From Dipteris shenzhenensis (lineage: Eukaryota > Polypodiophyta > Polypodiopsida > Gleicheniales), in assembly GCA_047967505.1 (NCBI GenBank), contig CM106540.1: a stretch of DNA of 64,000 nucleotides, one strand, 5' to 3'. The notes under the pieces were generated by a model that saw only the letters and a list, made by a program, of their open reading frames with translations, was not told the DNA's origin and did no database searches. Position numbers and translations under genes: made by a program. Positions 1-9,799 of the stretch are shown here, one piece after another. The first letter of the stretch is position 1; each line of letters starts with the position of its first letter.

Positions 1-1239
1 CAAATGCAAAAAGTCCTGCCTATTCATTGTTGATTGCTTGCATTAGCTTCCTTGCTCTCTTGCCTGGTTCCTGCCTTAGAAAAAGAGTCCTCTCTGCCAT
101 CTACATGACATGCCATGATGCTTCACTCTCCACATGGCATGCTATTCTAGATTTTTGATCTTTAGAACAACAAAAAAATCTAAATTTGTATGATTGGACT
201 CATTCTAGTCTTACAAAGGTGTGTATATATATATGTATATATATATATTTTTCGAGCCACATGGAATGACAGATGGTTGAAGATAACCATTGGGGACTAC
301 AAGAGCCAGGAAAGCCAAGTGGTAGGCCCCTACAGATAACAGGTACACTCCACCTTTCTACCAGTCTAAAGATATAATGATGGTGAGTATCTAAATAAGA
401 AGACCCGTGATACTTGACCAGGTTATCCTGTGTAGACCCATGTATCTTGTCTGACATGATCTTAACTAATGTGCGGATTATTGCTTCTGGAAAAGAGAGG
501 AAATTCTGAATCTGCATTTTCAACCCCGTGAAATACAACATTTGGTTAGGTTTAATTGACTCAACCCAAGCCTACGATATTAAAATAGCAAGGGTGGTAG
601 CAGATAAGAAAGCCAAAAATGGTTGGTATCAATAAAGAATCAGTACCATGCATTTTTACCAAGGCTAACTAGAAGTGGGCCAACAAGATTGATGTGCTCA
701 TGCCAACTAGCCTCGGCCAATAAGGATTCACCTGCCGAGCTACTCCACCCAGTGAGACAGTCTCACCAAGCCAATTGGTCATTTAGTCAGCCATCATAAG
801 TAAACATCCAAATCTGTCGAACCAACTGGCAGAGCAGTCCAAGTTAGAATAGCCGGAACTATCTATACTTAGAAGTATTGGCCTGCTGTAGACTAGATCC
901 CTTCTTTTCCTTTCATAGAGAGTACTGCGAATACAGTTCATCTCAATACAAATCAGCTTTTATGCTTCCTATCCTTTTTCTTATGTATGAGGCAAACTAG
1001 AGAAGGCCACAGCACAATGGATAACATGTCTTTGGCTTCTTCGTTGAATGAAGCTCCTTGTCCCAAAATTCTTCCCTAGGACCTCTTATTTGTTAAATAT
1101 TGATTAGTGTGGTGTGAACACCCCTTGGGACACTTTTTACCTCTAGTTAGTTAGGATGGCTTTCCCCCCATAGGGTGAATAAGAGGTAGATAACCTCGTT
1201 TTGGAGTTGTACTTTGTTTTGCCCAAAACCTTTTACATT
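1..1239. other. No gene recognised; probable POLH intron sequence
   Basis: No recognisable protein, RNA gene or complete mobile element was seen. A short TA-rich tract lies at about 223-252. The ORFs here are short and have no recognisable motif. Part of the right side may continue the inverted LINE-A fragment that starts at about 1240. Because POLH exons begin on this strand at 20388 and the N-terminal exons are absent, the segment is most simply an intron of that gene (inference). Confidence 0.4.
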
Positions 1240-1745
1240 TGACGATAGCACTGCAGCTTTCTTACAATGGCAACGTACTGCCATGACCTTCCACACCATA
1301 CACTACACCCACTCTCCTCAACGCAATTAATTCCTAGACTAAATATTCCCCATCCTCTTCTAGACATTGAGAATCCTCTGACGCCGGACTTTATCTCTGA
1401 TATTCCTGATCCAAAAGTCAGCTGCAGACTCATCAATGAGTCTGGGAGCATTCACAGCTCCTTCACTTTATTTTGTACAGTCCCTAGCTAGAAGAGTGGG
1501 ATCTGCCTTAAACCAAGACGGAGCACTTTTTTGTGACCCAAAATCACACTGAAGGAGGAGTGGTTTGTGATCAGAAAATGCAAAAGTGGAGAGAACTGTG
1601 CATTTCAGATTAGAAGTGTCTTGGAGGAGCCCTTAGGAGAGATCCACTCTATCTAAGCGAGCCTCTCTTCTTGTGTCCCCAATCTACCTGTTGAACCACG
1701 TGAATTCGGCTGATCCAATAGTGTCAAACTCCGTCTCGCGAAGAG
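1240..1745 (-). pseudogene. LINE-A endonuclease C-terminal part and linker, inverted
   Basis: Read on the minus strand from about 1740 downwards, the translation gives the end of an L1-type APE endonuclease: a TWFN motif, a GDTRREARLDR stretch (the usual 'sRLDRvlvs' region), then SDHKPLLLQCDF (the conserved SDH with the catalytic His). A degenerate EN-to-RT linker follows. Stops and frame changes break it. It lies directly beside, and in opposite orientation to, the RT part that begins at about 1750. A 5' inversion of this type is produced by twin priming during LINE insertion. The left limit is uncertain. Confidence 0.65.
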
Positions 1746-1749
1746 TGAT

Positions 1750-4646
1750 CTAGCTAGACTTGAAAGCTTAAGATACTCGTCAGCCAAATTATACATCAAG
1801 AGGTGGTGGACTAGCCAACTGGATAGGCCAACCAAGGAGACTTTCAAGATTATATGCAAGAAGAGAATGGCAGAGGAGATCCCACTCCTAGAAATCAGAG
1901 AAAACGTTTGGGCTCAATCGGACACCGAGAACAAAGAGTACATTGCTGATCACTTTAAGAATATTTTGTCACAAACAACGCAGGCAGATGATAGATTTAC
2001 GTAAGCAAGAGCTAGATGCTAGGGCTCAAGACAGAAGGTTGTCACTGGTCTCGACCATCAAAGCTTGGAAGCGCCTCTAACCTTGGGAGAACTCAAGGAA
2101 GCAATGCTGTCCATGAAAGACGGCAAAACTCCTGGAGAGGATAGCCTACCTATAGAATTCTACAAGGTCTTTTGGGATTGGATAGGCCCCAGACTACTTG
2201 AAGTTTGGCAGGAAAGTATTTCCACTTCCTCTCTCCCTGAACACTTAAACAGCAGGATAGTTAAACGTATCCCAAAAGACGGAAGAAAAGATCTTATAAA
2301 GAAGTGGAGACCTCTGACGATGCTTAATTGCAGCTACAAAATCTTTGCCAAGGCTTTAGCAATAAGGATTCAAAACAAGATGGACAGATGGATCCTACAG
2401 GAACATAAAAGTAAGACACCTCCTGGAGGCTATTGTCAATGTCTGGGAAGGATGTTAGCACGCCAGGGAATCTAAGCAAGACTTCTGCTTCATCAAAATA
2501 GACTTTAATAAAGCATATGATAGGCTTGACTAGACCTTCCTTCTGCAATCCTTGACAGACATGGGTCCGGGACCAAATTTCGTTGCCGCGATCAAGCTAC
2601 TGCTGTCCAACACAACGGCCAAGGTCTGCATTAATGGCTAGATGTCCTCAACTTTTCAGCTAAGAAGATCAATTAGGCAAGGATGTCCCATTGCCCCCCT
2701 ACTATACGCTATTGCAGCTGACTCGTTGGGCTGGCTACTGACAGAAAAGACTGCTGAGGGATCCTTAAAAGGAATTGAGTTGCCCAATGGTAAACAGATG
2801 GTGATGCAGTAGTTTGTAGATGACACCAACCTAATGCCTAGGAACACTACTCGTGACGTGAGCGAAGTCATGGAATGCCTGAACATCTATTGCTTAGCCT
2901 CTGGTTCTCTCATCAACCATAGTAAAACAGGGTATTGCACAGGCAGCGGGAAAACTCAAGATGAGTTGGAGCATCTGGGCTGTCAGTTGATCCAAAAAGG
3001 TATTGTTTTCAGACTGTTAGGCATACCCATGGGTTTTGATGTGTCAATGAAGGAGAGATGGGAATGAGGCTCAGCTCAAAACTGGAAAAGTGGAGACGAT
3101 TTCAATCCAACTTGGCAGGAAGAAGGATGGAACTCAATCATTGCCTCTACCCCATAACCATCTTGTACTTGTCCTGTTGGCACCCTAGTCAAGCGGCGGG
3201 TCTTGATAAACTCATCGCTAACTGCAAGTTTTTTCTGTGGGGAGGCTACAAGCGAATATCCAAGGTAAGATGGGATTTCTGCACTCGTCCAAAGAGTGAA
3301 GGGGGATTGGGAGTGATCAACATAAAGCAGGAGGCGGCGAAATTAGTAGTGACCTGGATTCTCAAGGTCCTTCTGAACCCAGAAATGGATTGGGCCAAGC
3401 TTCTCGCTCGTAACTTCAAACATGTTTGTCCTGTCAAGGCAAAACGATGGAAGAACTACCTAGTTCTATCTGCAGTCTTCTGTTTGGAACCGTGCTCCAC
3501 TAAAGGCAGCGATCTATGGTGGTCGCTATGGAGAGCACTTGAATCTATCAAAACGCAACTGCTGTTCTCCGGCAAAGGTTCTTTCATGAAGCTCGACTCT
3601 ATTTGGGCGTCAGTGATACATAGAAAAGCCCTACTCAGCAACACCGACTTTACCAAAGCCTCTGTCTTGTCCAAAAAGGGCATTCAATCTTGGGGTCAGC
3701 TGTGGCATAGGGATCAGATTAGATGGAAGACCCTGCTTGAAATTCGAAGAGAATTCAGGCTGACGAACCAAGACGCTATCTTTGTCACCAACAAAATAGC
3801 TATTTGGGAAGGAGACACTCAATGGAAGGGTGGCTCAGTCCTGAATTATGCATTAGCATTTAGCTGGATCCTCGCCCCACATCTACTCCCTGTTCCCACT
3901 CCGTTTGACTCTATTGATGAGCTGATTCCGGTTTTAAATTCCTGGTGGAACACCTTTGACTCTACGCTGTACTGGAAGCAGAGATTTCACTATATTTGGG
4001 CCAAGACAATCCCAAAGAAGATGTCGATGCTGCTTTGGTTGGTGATGATGAAAGCTGTCTGGACAAATGCAAGAGGCCTCAGGATTGGAAAAGGGGACGC
4101 CAAATGCCGGTGATGCCAGGACGCACGGGAAGACATATTCCACCTTTTTGTAGCCCATCAACTAGGAAAGTCTGGAAGAGAGTCCAAATGCAACTAGGAG
4201 AGCCAGTCAACTGGAAGGCAATTTTGCTGGGAGATGCATCTAAAGTCAAACACTCACGCTGGGCATTAGTGCGAGCATATGCATTATGGTTTGTGTGGAT
4301 TGCCAGGAATGATTTTCAATTTAATGATAAGATTACTGACGCAGAATTTCTCTTTGCTGAATGGTTAGTAGGCTTTGAAGATGTATGACAACGACCTTGC
4401 GCAGTTCTTTGCTGGAATCAAGAACCACGAGCTGGAGCATCGTCAGAATTTCAATCAAGAGTGCCACTTCAAGGGTTCTATTTATTATGAGACTGACTTT
4501 GAGACAGACTAAAGAGACTAAAGCAGCTTCGCGCTTTCTTCTTAGTTGTTTTGAGATACGCAGAAATGCGGTTTTGTTGTGAACCATTAATATATATCAT
4601 ATGAACTGTTTATAATATAAACCTTTTTTTCTCCCAAAAAAAAAAT
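1750..4646 (+). pseudogene. LINE-A (L1-type) reverse transcriptase and zf-RVT region, decayed
   Basis: The RT of a plant L1-type non-LTR retrotransposon, which would copy its own RNA at a nicked chromosomal target. Pieces in order: linker with an HF motif (1860-1990); RT N-terminal region (2065-2475) with GEDSLPIEFYK and WRPLTMLNCSYKI; the DFNKAYDRLD block (about 2500-2533); SIRQGCPIAPLLYAIA; the active-site block, here FVDDT rather than the usual FADDT (2812-2826); a SLAGR-like block; and a C-terminal zf-RVT-like region ending near 4388. It is broken by a frameshift near 2400-2456, by TAG stops at 2456, 2531, 2639 and 2810, and by TGA at 4111. A run of A at about 4637-4646 looks like the poly(A) tail. 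Clearly non-functional; assignment to an L1-like clade is from motif order only. Confidence 0.85.
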
Positions 4647-5185
4647 CCCCATCCATCAGACTCGATTTGTAGAGTCTCTTCACTCCTGTGCAAAGATCTT
4701 GCCCAAATGGCTGGGTAGGATGTTCTCCTTAACTTCCAGCCCACCCAGCTTTTGGCGTGCCGATTTGTCGGTTCTTGCGACCTTGAGACCTATGGGAACT
4801 CGATCTACTTGACTCGGAGTACTTCCCGTCTCACTTCGTCCAGCTGTAGTTCATCCTTCACCTTGACACTACTCTTCATCCTTCGCTTCATGTATGTCAT
4901 AGGGACATGAATTTTGTAACTGTGACTATCCTTGGCTTGGGGGACTAGCCTAGGGGAAGATACTTCTCAGAAGTCCCTAGGAATGCATCCAATGCCTAGG
5001 TGCAACCAAGTGCTAGGCTAATGCTAGAAAAGAGGGGTCTAAATGTTGGGCCCAAGGGAAACCAATGTGTCATTTGTAAGGAGGGTTAGAGTTTTAATTG
5101 TGCCATTGGTTGTAGTGGGCTAGGACTTTAATGAAAGGGGGGGGCAAACGTGCCATGTGGCAAATTCCCATGCTTCTCTCAGCCG
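4647..5185. other. No gene recognised
   Basis: Nothing recognisable was found in this spacer between the LINE-A poly(A) tract and the C-rich monomer array. There is a short G-run at about 5138-5145. Confidence 0.4.
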
Positions 5186-5395
5186 CTCAGCCTCCCCCTC
5201 CCGCTAGCCTCTCCCCGCTCAGCCTCTCCCTCCCGCTAGCCTCTCCCGCTCAGCCTCCCCCTCCCGCTAGCCTCTCCCGCTCAGCCTCCCCCTCCCACTA
5301 GCCTCTCCTCCTCAGCCTCCCCCTCCCGCTTGCCTCTCCCGCTTAGCCTCCCCCTCCCGCTAGCCTCTCCCCACTCAGCCTCTCCTCTCCCGTTA

Positions 5396-5398
<3 letters not shown>
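5186..5398. repeat. Minisatellite of about 31-bp C/T-rich monomers
   Basis: About seven imperfect copies of a unit reading roughly GCTCAGCCTCCCCCTCCCGC followed by TAGCCTCTCCC, differing by single substitutions and C-run length. It is followed directly by (CT)n, a GTAC-rich stretch and then a LINE ORF1, so it could be the tandem 5' UTR/promoter monomers of that element (inference). Confidence 0.85.

Positions 5399-5438
<40 letters not shown>
5399..5438. repeat. (CT)n microsatellite
   Basis: About 19 uninterrupted CT dinucleotides, directly after the 31-bp monomer array. Confidence 0.95.
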
Positions 5439-5442
<4 letters not shown>

Positions 5443-5444
5443 CA

Positions 5445-5640
5445 CCCGTACCTCCGATGTCTGCACGACGTCCGTACCTCCGACGTCCGTACCCCCGTCC
5501 ATACAGCCCATCAGTAGGCAGCCAATACCGTACAGTTTTGTCGTTTTGACCTCTCCGCCGTCCATATAGCCCGTCAACAAGCAACGAGTACCGTACCGCC
5601 CGTCAGTACCTCTCCATTCGTACCTCTCTCTCCGTACCCG
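5445..5640. repeat. GTAC-rich leader segment
   Basis: Repeated words such as CGTCCGTACC and CCGTACCTC, separated by a few bases. It lies between the (CT)n tract and the half-LINE ORF1 and resembles the GTAC-rich leader of Copia-1 at 9340-9790. It is followed at 5641-5730 by a degenerate CTAACCC/GGGTTAG-like stretch. Confidence 0.7.
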
Positions 5641-5738
5641 TTAGAAGCAGCTAACTAACCCTAACCCCGAGTTAGGCTAAACCCCCAACCCAACCCGGGG
5701 GTTAGGTTAAGCTAGGGGGTTCAAACAGACAGCCAACT

Positions 5739-6585
5739 ATGGACTACTGGCCTACCCTCTCCTCCAAGTCCTCCTCAACTCCCTCAACATCTTCAACATC
5801 CATCAAGACTCGGTACTATACAGTTGCAGCCATGACACCCTCTCCATATGCACGGAATTACCAACAAGAAGGCTCAAAACAACCCATCCTTGGGCAACAG
5901 GATCAGATCTTTTATCTGCAGCAGGCAGTGAGAGAGCTACGATTGGAATTGGCAGAAGTAAAGGCTCAACTTCACATTCTGGAAGGGCCTGGTAAGCAGG
6001 CAGTAATTGATGAGGCTGTAAAATCTTGTAAGGATTTCCCCCCCTACCCCGCAGCTAGTCTCTACAGTCAAAGTTCTTGTTCGCACTGAAGTACAATTTG
6101 CTAAGAAGGGAGTGATTGTGAAAGTGGACACCAAAGCATGTAAGTCAAATATTCAAGCAGAGATTAAAGAACACGAAGCTAGATGTGGTAATGCGTTGAA
6201 GATTAGAATAGGGGGACTCCTAGAAGATTGGTACAAAGAGGAGGACACATATAGTGAAATCTTGACAAAGATCAAAGCAAGCTTGCCCAACATTGAATGG
6301 GTGGATGATGATGAGCAGGATGATGACTCCTCCAGGCCAGCTTCTATTCTGCACTATAAAGGTAATGCTATCCTTACACTGAAGTCAAAAGATACGTGGA
6401 TTAAGCTTCTTCGACAATCTTACAAGTTGAAGGGCACCAAAGCATGGATAGCAGAGGAGCTTACACAAGCTCAACTTAAGACTAAAGTCAGGGCTGCCAG
6501 AAAGGATGGAAAATGGGCAGTTTACCGTGAAGGCATAGCACTCATCAGAGAGTTCAAATCAAAACCAAAAGACTCTCAGTGTTAA
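5739..6585 (+). pseudogene. LINE ORF1 protein of an ORF1-only (half-LINE) element
   Basis: Encodes a LINE ORF1-like nucleic-acid chaperone. The N-terminal part (5739-6036) has a Ser/Thr-rich start, then a coiled coil (residues about 55-90, LQQAVRELRLELAEVKAQL). A shift in the C-run at about 6037-6045 moves the frame. The second part (to 6585) has an RRM-like core (NALKIRIGGL, then GNAILTLKSKDTW) and the C-terminal ORF1p motif LTQAQLKTKVRAARKDGKWA followed by YREG. The same C-terminal pattern (DLTPLQVEE, then KEGKWAVVRDGRLL) occurs in the LINE-B ORF1 at 8850-8950, so the two are related. No endonuclease or RT follows; the element ends about 185 bp later at a hairpin plus (TTTC)n tail. Confidence 0.7.
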
Positions 6586-6699
6586 ACTGATGTATGGCTA
6601 TTTACTCTTCCAGACTATCATGGAGGTATTCTAAATAATGGGGGTGGCTTTTTGCACTCCTTGGGAGATACCATGTGCCTAAAGCAGATGTACTAGAGG

Positions 6700-6771
6700 G
6701 TTTCTTGCTGTCCCATAGACCTTTTGGTCTCCAGTGGACGTTAATAGACTTTCTTTCTTTCTTTCTTTCTC
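6700..6771 (+). other. LINE 3' end: AGACC hairpin and (TTTC)n tail
   Basis: AGACCTTTTGGTCT (6717-6730) can form a perfect 5-bp stem. It is followed by GGACGTTAATAGACT and a (TTTC)n tail. The same arrangement, AGACCCATCGGTCT then GACTTTAATAAACT then (CT)n, ends LINE-B at 18795-18843. A shared 3' end is what a LINE RT would recognise. Confidence 0.65.
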
Positions 6772-6835
6772 CAAACTTGCCTACACCCAACGTTTGGCTC
6801 ATTCCTTCATTTGTATTGGATTTTCCACGATTTCT

Positions 6836-6836
<1 letters not shown>

Positions 6837-6884
<48 letters not shown>
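6837..6884. repeat. (CT)n microsatellite
   Basis: About 24 CT dinucleotides, directly upstream of a C-rich segment. Confidence 0.95.
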
Positions 6885-6887
<3 letters not shown>

Positions 6888-7330
6888 CCTATAGCTCCCC
6901 TCTCCGCCCGCTGACTCCCTCCCCGCCTGCAGCTCCCTCCCTCACCTAGCCTCCCTACCCGCCTAGCCTTGCCGCCTGCAGCTCCCTCCCTCCCCGCCTA
7001 TTCCTCTGCCTGTTGCCTCCTCCGCCTCTCCGCTCTTGTTGCTCCCCTCCCGCCTGCAGCTCCGCCCTCCTGCAACCCCTCCCCGCCTGCAACTCCTCTG
7101 CCCGCTGCCTCCCCGCTTGTAGCTCTCCACCCGTTGCCTTCTCTCCCTCGCCTCTGCTCCTAGCCTCGCTACCCTCTCTCCTAGCTTCCCTCGCATGGCC
7201 TCGCCACTACACCCTACTACCCTTAGCTAACCTCGCCACCCCCTTAGCCCTCCCCGCCTACCCTCAGCCCACCTCTTGTCTCGCCACCCCTCAGCCCCCC
7301 CCTCCCCCGCCCTAGCCTATCATATCACCG
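6885..7330. repeat. C/T-rich degenerate tandem repeats before LINE-B ORF1
   Basis: Irregular repeats of words such as CTCCCTCCCCGCCTGCAGCT. Several open frames run through it on both strands, but these follow from the base composition and have no domain signal. It may be the 5' UTR of LINE-B, because (CT)n plus C-rich repeats also precede the half-LINE ORF1. Confidence 0.65.
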
Positions 7331-7462
7331 CTCCTCCCCCCTCCTCCATTCCCCTCCACAATCACTCCTCCTCCACCCGGACCTATAGTCCCACCTCCTA
7401 CTCCCTCCATTGAGCTCTCCGGCTCCCCGCCTTGTTTCAGTCCCCTGGGGGTTCCTCGTGTC

Positions 7463-8988
7463 ATGGGGGGGGAGGTACATGCTCCCACTCCCGCTCCTGC
7501 AATAAGACTAAGACCTACACCAAACATGGGTCTGCCGAACGAAATGGGGAAAGGTGGCAAGGATACGGATAAAGCCGCCAAGAAAGATGACAACAAAGCC
7601 AAGAAACAAACACAACTGAAACTCGAAGATGTGAACACACGCTACAACCGCAGTGGACTCGGAGTGGATAGCAAAGCAAAGGCGGGACCCACCTCTGCCT
7701 CAGCTTCAGTCACAACTTCAGCTTCAGTTTTAGCTTCAATCTCAGTCTCGGTCTCAGCTACATCCTCATCGTCAGCCTCAGCACCAGCCTCAGCCTCAGC
7801 GTCAGCTCTAGTTCCAGTTTTAGCTACACTTTCAGCTCCACTTACGCCCACAGCCTCTACAGTTAAAGCTACTGGCTCTGATATACCCCTACCCATGACA
7901 TCGATTGCTCCACCCTCCCCTAGGATAGAGGGATTGCCACTGACACCATCTCTCCCTTCTTCTCCCGCTACAGTTCTCTCTTCGATTATGACACCTACTT
8001 TGGAGGGGTCATGCACTGTTCTGCACTACTTGGCCTTTTTCTCCCCTTTGCCTCTCAATTAGCCCACGCTCCCACACCCTGCTGGGATCACCTCCTCTAG
8101 GCCACTATCATCTCCATACCGCATCCATCTCACCCAGTCATCACCCAGCCGCCAGTCTCATTCTCACACTTTCAGGCCATAGTCCTTTCAGTTTCCGTTA
8201 GAGCACGGACGAGCTGACCCATCAGAGACTTGGGAGTACTTGCTGATGGAGGTCCAAAGCATCCGAGAGCAAGAGAGGGAGCTGTCACGCTTCGCACAGG
8301 AGCAGACACGCTTCACCCAGGAGCAGGCACGTCTCATACAAGAGTAGTCTCAGGCTATCCGAGTCCAAGCTGATCTTATTCAGGGGCTCAAACATGAGAT
8401 CTCACAGCTCCGACAGGAGGTCACTGCTATACGTACAGTCCCAGGAAGCACCCCAGTTGTGGAGGCACAGATTGTGAGCATGCAATCGAGGAGACGTCCA
8501 GGTGCCATCGAGGAGACGTCCAGATGGGTCGACGTAGCCAAATGGGAACCTGCAAGGGTAACTGTTTCGGCTACCCTCCTGGACTAGTAGCAAAGAGCTA
8601 GCAAGGCTCTCAACATCAGAGTACGTGGGATTCCCCGCACTGAGGCTACACCGATGGCAGATGCGCAGGCCTTCGTGACCACTACCCTACGGGCGACTGA
8701 GCACAGGATTGAGAGAGCATGGTGGGTTGGGAGGGACCCCAACCGAGAGCAGCTCCTTATCATACGGCTCCATGACGCCCAAGCACGAGTTCGGCTTTAC
8801 GTCATAGGTCAGCCTTACGAGACTAGCCGAGGATCTCCATGGATGAGGACCTCACTCCACTACAGGTTGAGGAGAGGCATTTTCTGTTGTAGTAGCAGGA
8901 TCAGGCCCACAAGGAGGGAAAGTGGGCAGTAGTACGAGATGGACGACTCCTTACGGGCACCCACCTCTCCTCCCGCATAAGGAGGCGG
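7463..8988 (+). pseudogene. LINE-B ORF1 protein, TAG-riddled
   Basis: One frame runs from 7463 to about 8840 and is closed only by TAG codons (8060, 8180, 8345, 8585, 8588). After a shift near 8840 it continues, with TAG at 8890 and 8893, to the Copia-1 insertion. Read through, it has a basic N-terminus (KGGKDTDKAAKKDDNKAKKQ), a long Ser/Ala/Val low-complexity segment (about 7695-7860), a coiled coil (8230-8435, EVQSIREQERELSRFAQEQ onwards), an RRM-like core (ALNIRVRGIPRTE) and the C-terminal LINE motif (MDEDLTPLQVEERHF, KEGKWAVVRDGRLL). The likely role is RNA binding in the retrotransposition particle. Every stop inside the alignable part replaces a plausible Gln. Confidence 0.75.
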
Positions 8989-8993
8989 GGTCT
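8989..8993. other. Target-site duplication of Copia-1 (left copy)
   Basis: GGTCT immediately before the 5' LTR, identical to 15090-15094 immediately after the 3' LTR. Confidence 0.9.
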
Positions 8994-9263
8994 TGTTAGA
9001 ATTATAGATATAATTCAGCAGTGACCAATGTAATTTAATAAGCTAGTTAGGGGCACTTTTCCCTCTTTAAGAGGTTTTTCCCCCTAACTGTAGTTAGTTC
9101 ACTAACTATGGTTAGTGACTACTAAGGTTTTGTCACTAGGACAAAACCTTATCTCTCACTCATTGAGTTGTACTCTTCACACTCTTCTATTGCAACTCAG
9201 CTTTCAGCTTTCAGCTCTCCAGCTCTCTCTTTCTTGCTCTCTCTCACTCTCCATTCTCTCACA
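8994..9263 (+). repeat. Copia-1 5' LTR
   Basis: Begins TGTTAGAATTATAG and ends CTCTCACA. It contains TTAGGGGCACTTTTCCCTC and an ACTAAGGTTTTGTC...GACAAAACCTTA inverted pair. Compared with the 3' LTR it has CTGTAG where that copy has CCGCAG, and an extra 18 bp of CT-rich sequence. Confidence 0.95.
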
Positions 9264-9265
9264 TT

Positions 9266-9277
9266 TGGTATCAGAGC
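9266..9277 (+). other. Primer binding site (initiator tRNA-Met)
   Basis: TGGTATCAGAGC, the standard plant Copia primer binding site complementary to the 3' end of initiator tRNA-Met, two bases after the 5' LTR. Confidence 0.93.
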
Positions 9278-9339
9278 ATTTGATCCAGCTCCCTACTTCT
9301 TCCCCGTTTAGCTCCAGCCTATAGCCTGCACTCCTGCTG

Positions 9340-9790
9340 CTACATCTCGCTCGTACAGTCCGTACGACTGTACGGAATTTATACTTGGTCTCTGCACGTC
9401 CGTACCCTGTCGTACCGTACCTGCCGTACTGCTCCAGCTGCATCCGTACCTTCCGTACCTGCAGACTCGAAAACCATACCTTACCTGCCGTACTGTACAC
9501 GCCGTACAGATATGCAACGCACAGGTCATCGTACATTGCGTCCGTACAAGTGCCGTGGTCGTCGTACATAGCGTCCGTACAGTTCGTCGTCATACTGTAC
9601 GGTTCGCCGTACAGTTCCGTACCTATACGTACAGCTCGCCACCACCAGTCGTACAGCTCGCCACCACCAGTCGTACAGCTCGCTGTCATCGTCCGTACCA
9701 GCACGTATGTTCTCCGTACTGTTATCCGTAGTTCCGTACAGTACTTCCGTACTAGTCCTGCTTTCGTACATCAGGTAGTCCTCTGATTTC
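9340..9790. repeat. GTAC-rich part of the Copia-1 leader
   Basis: About thirty GTAC tetramers in 450 bp, mostly as CCGTACNN and CGTACAG. It includes a 22-bp unit, CGTACAGCTCGCCACCACCA plus GT, repeated in tandem at about 9629-9680. GTAC is palindromic, so long frames exist on both strands; none has a recognisable domain. Confidence 0.85.
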
Positions 9791-9799
9791 GTACAGGAC

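Noticed and set aside
1088-1235. Possible Copia LTR (TGTTAAATATTGATTAG...)
   Set aside because: It has GGGACACTTTTTACCTC and TAGTTAG words reminiscent of the Copia-1 LTR, but the order and ends do not align well enough to call.
7013-7315. Long Pro/Ser/Leu-rich ORFs in C/T-rich DNA (also at 5281-5580, 39773-40486, 53342-53763)
   Set aside because: They occur in several frames and on both strands at once, as expected when stop codons are rare in C/T- or GA-rich repeats; no domain signal except where a real ORF1 continues downstream of 40336.
8060-8895. Recoding of TAG as glutamine in LINE-B ORF1
   Set aside because: CHG deamination explains the same pattern without a new genetic code, and other elements also show TAG in place of Trp, which Gln recoding would not explain.
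9385-9786. 133-residue ORF and antisense ORFs in the GTAC-rich leader
   Set aside because: The GTAC palindrome opens frames on both strands; composition is only Tyr/Val/Arg/Ser repeats.
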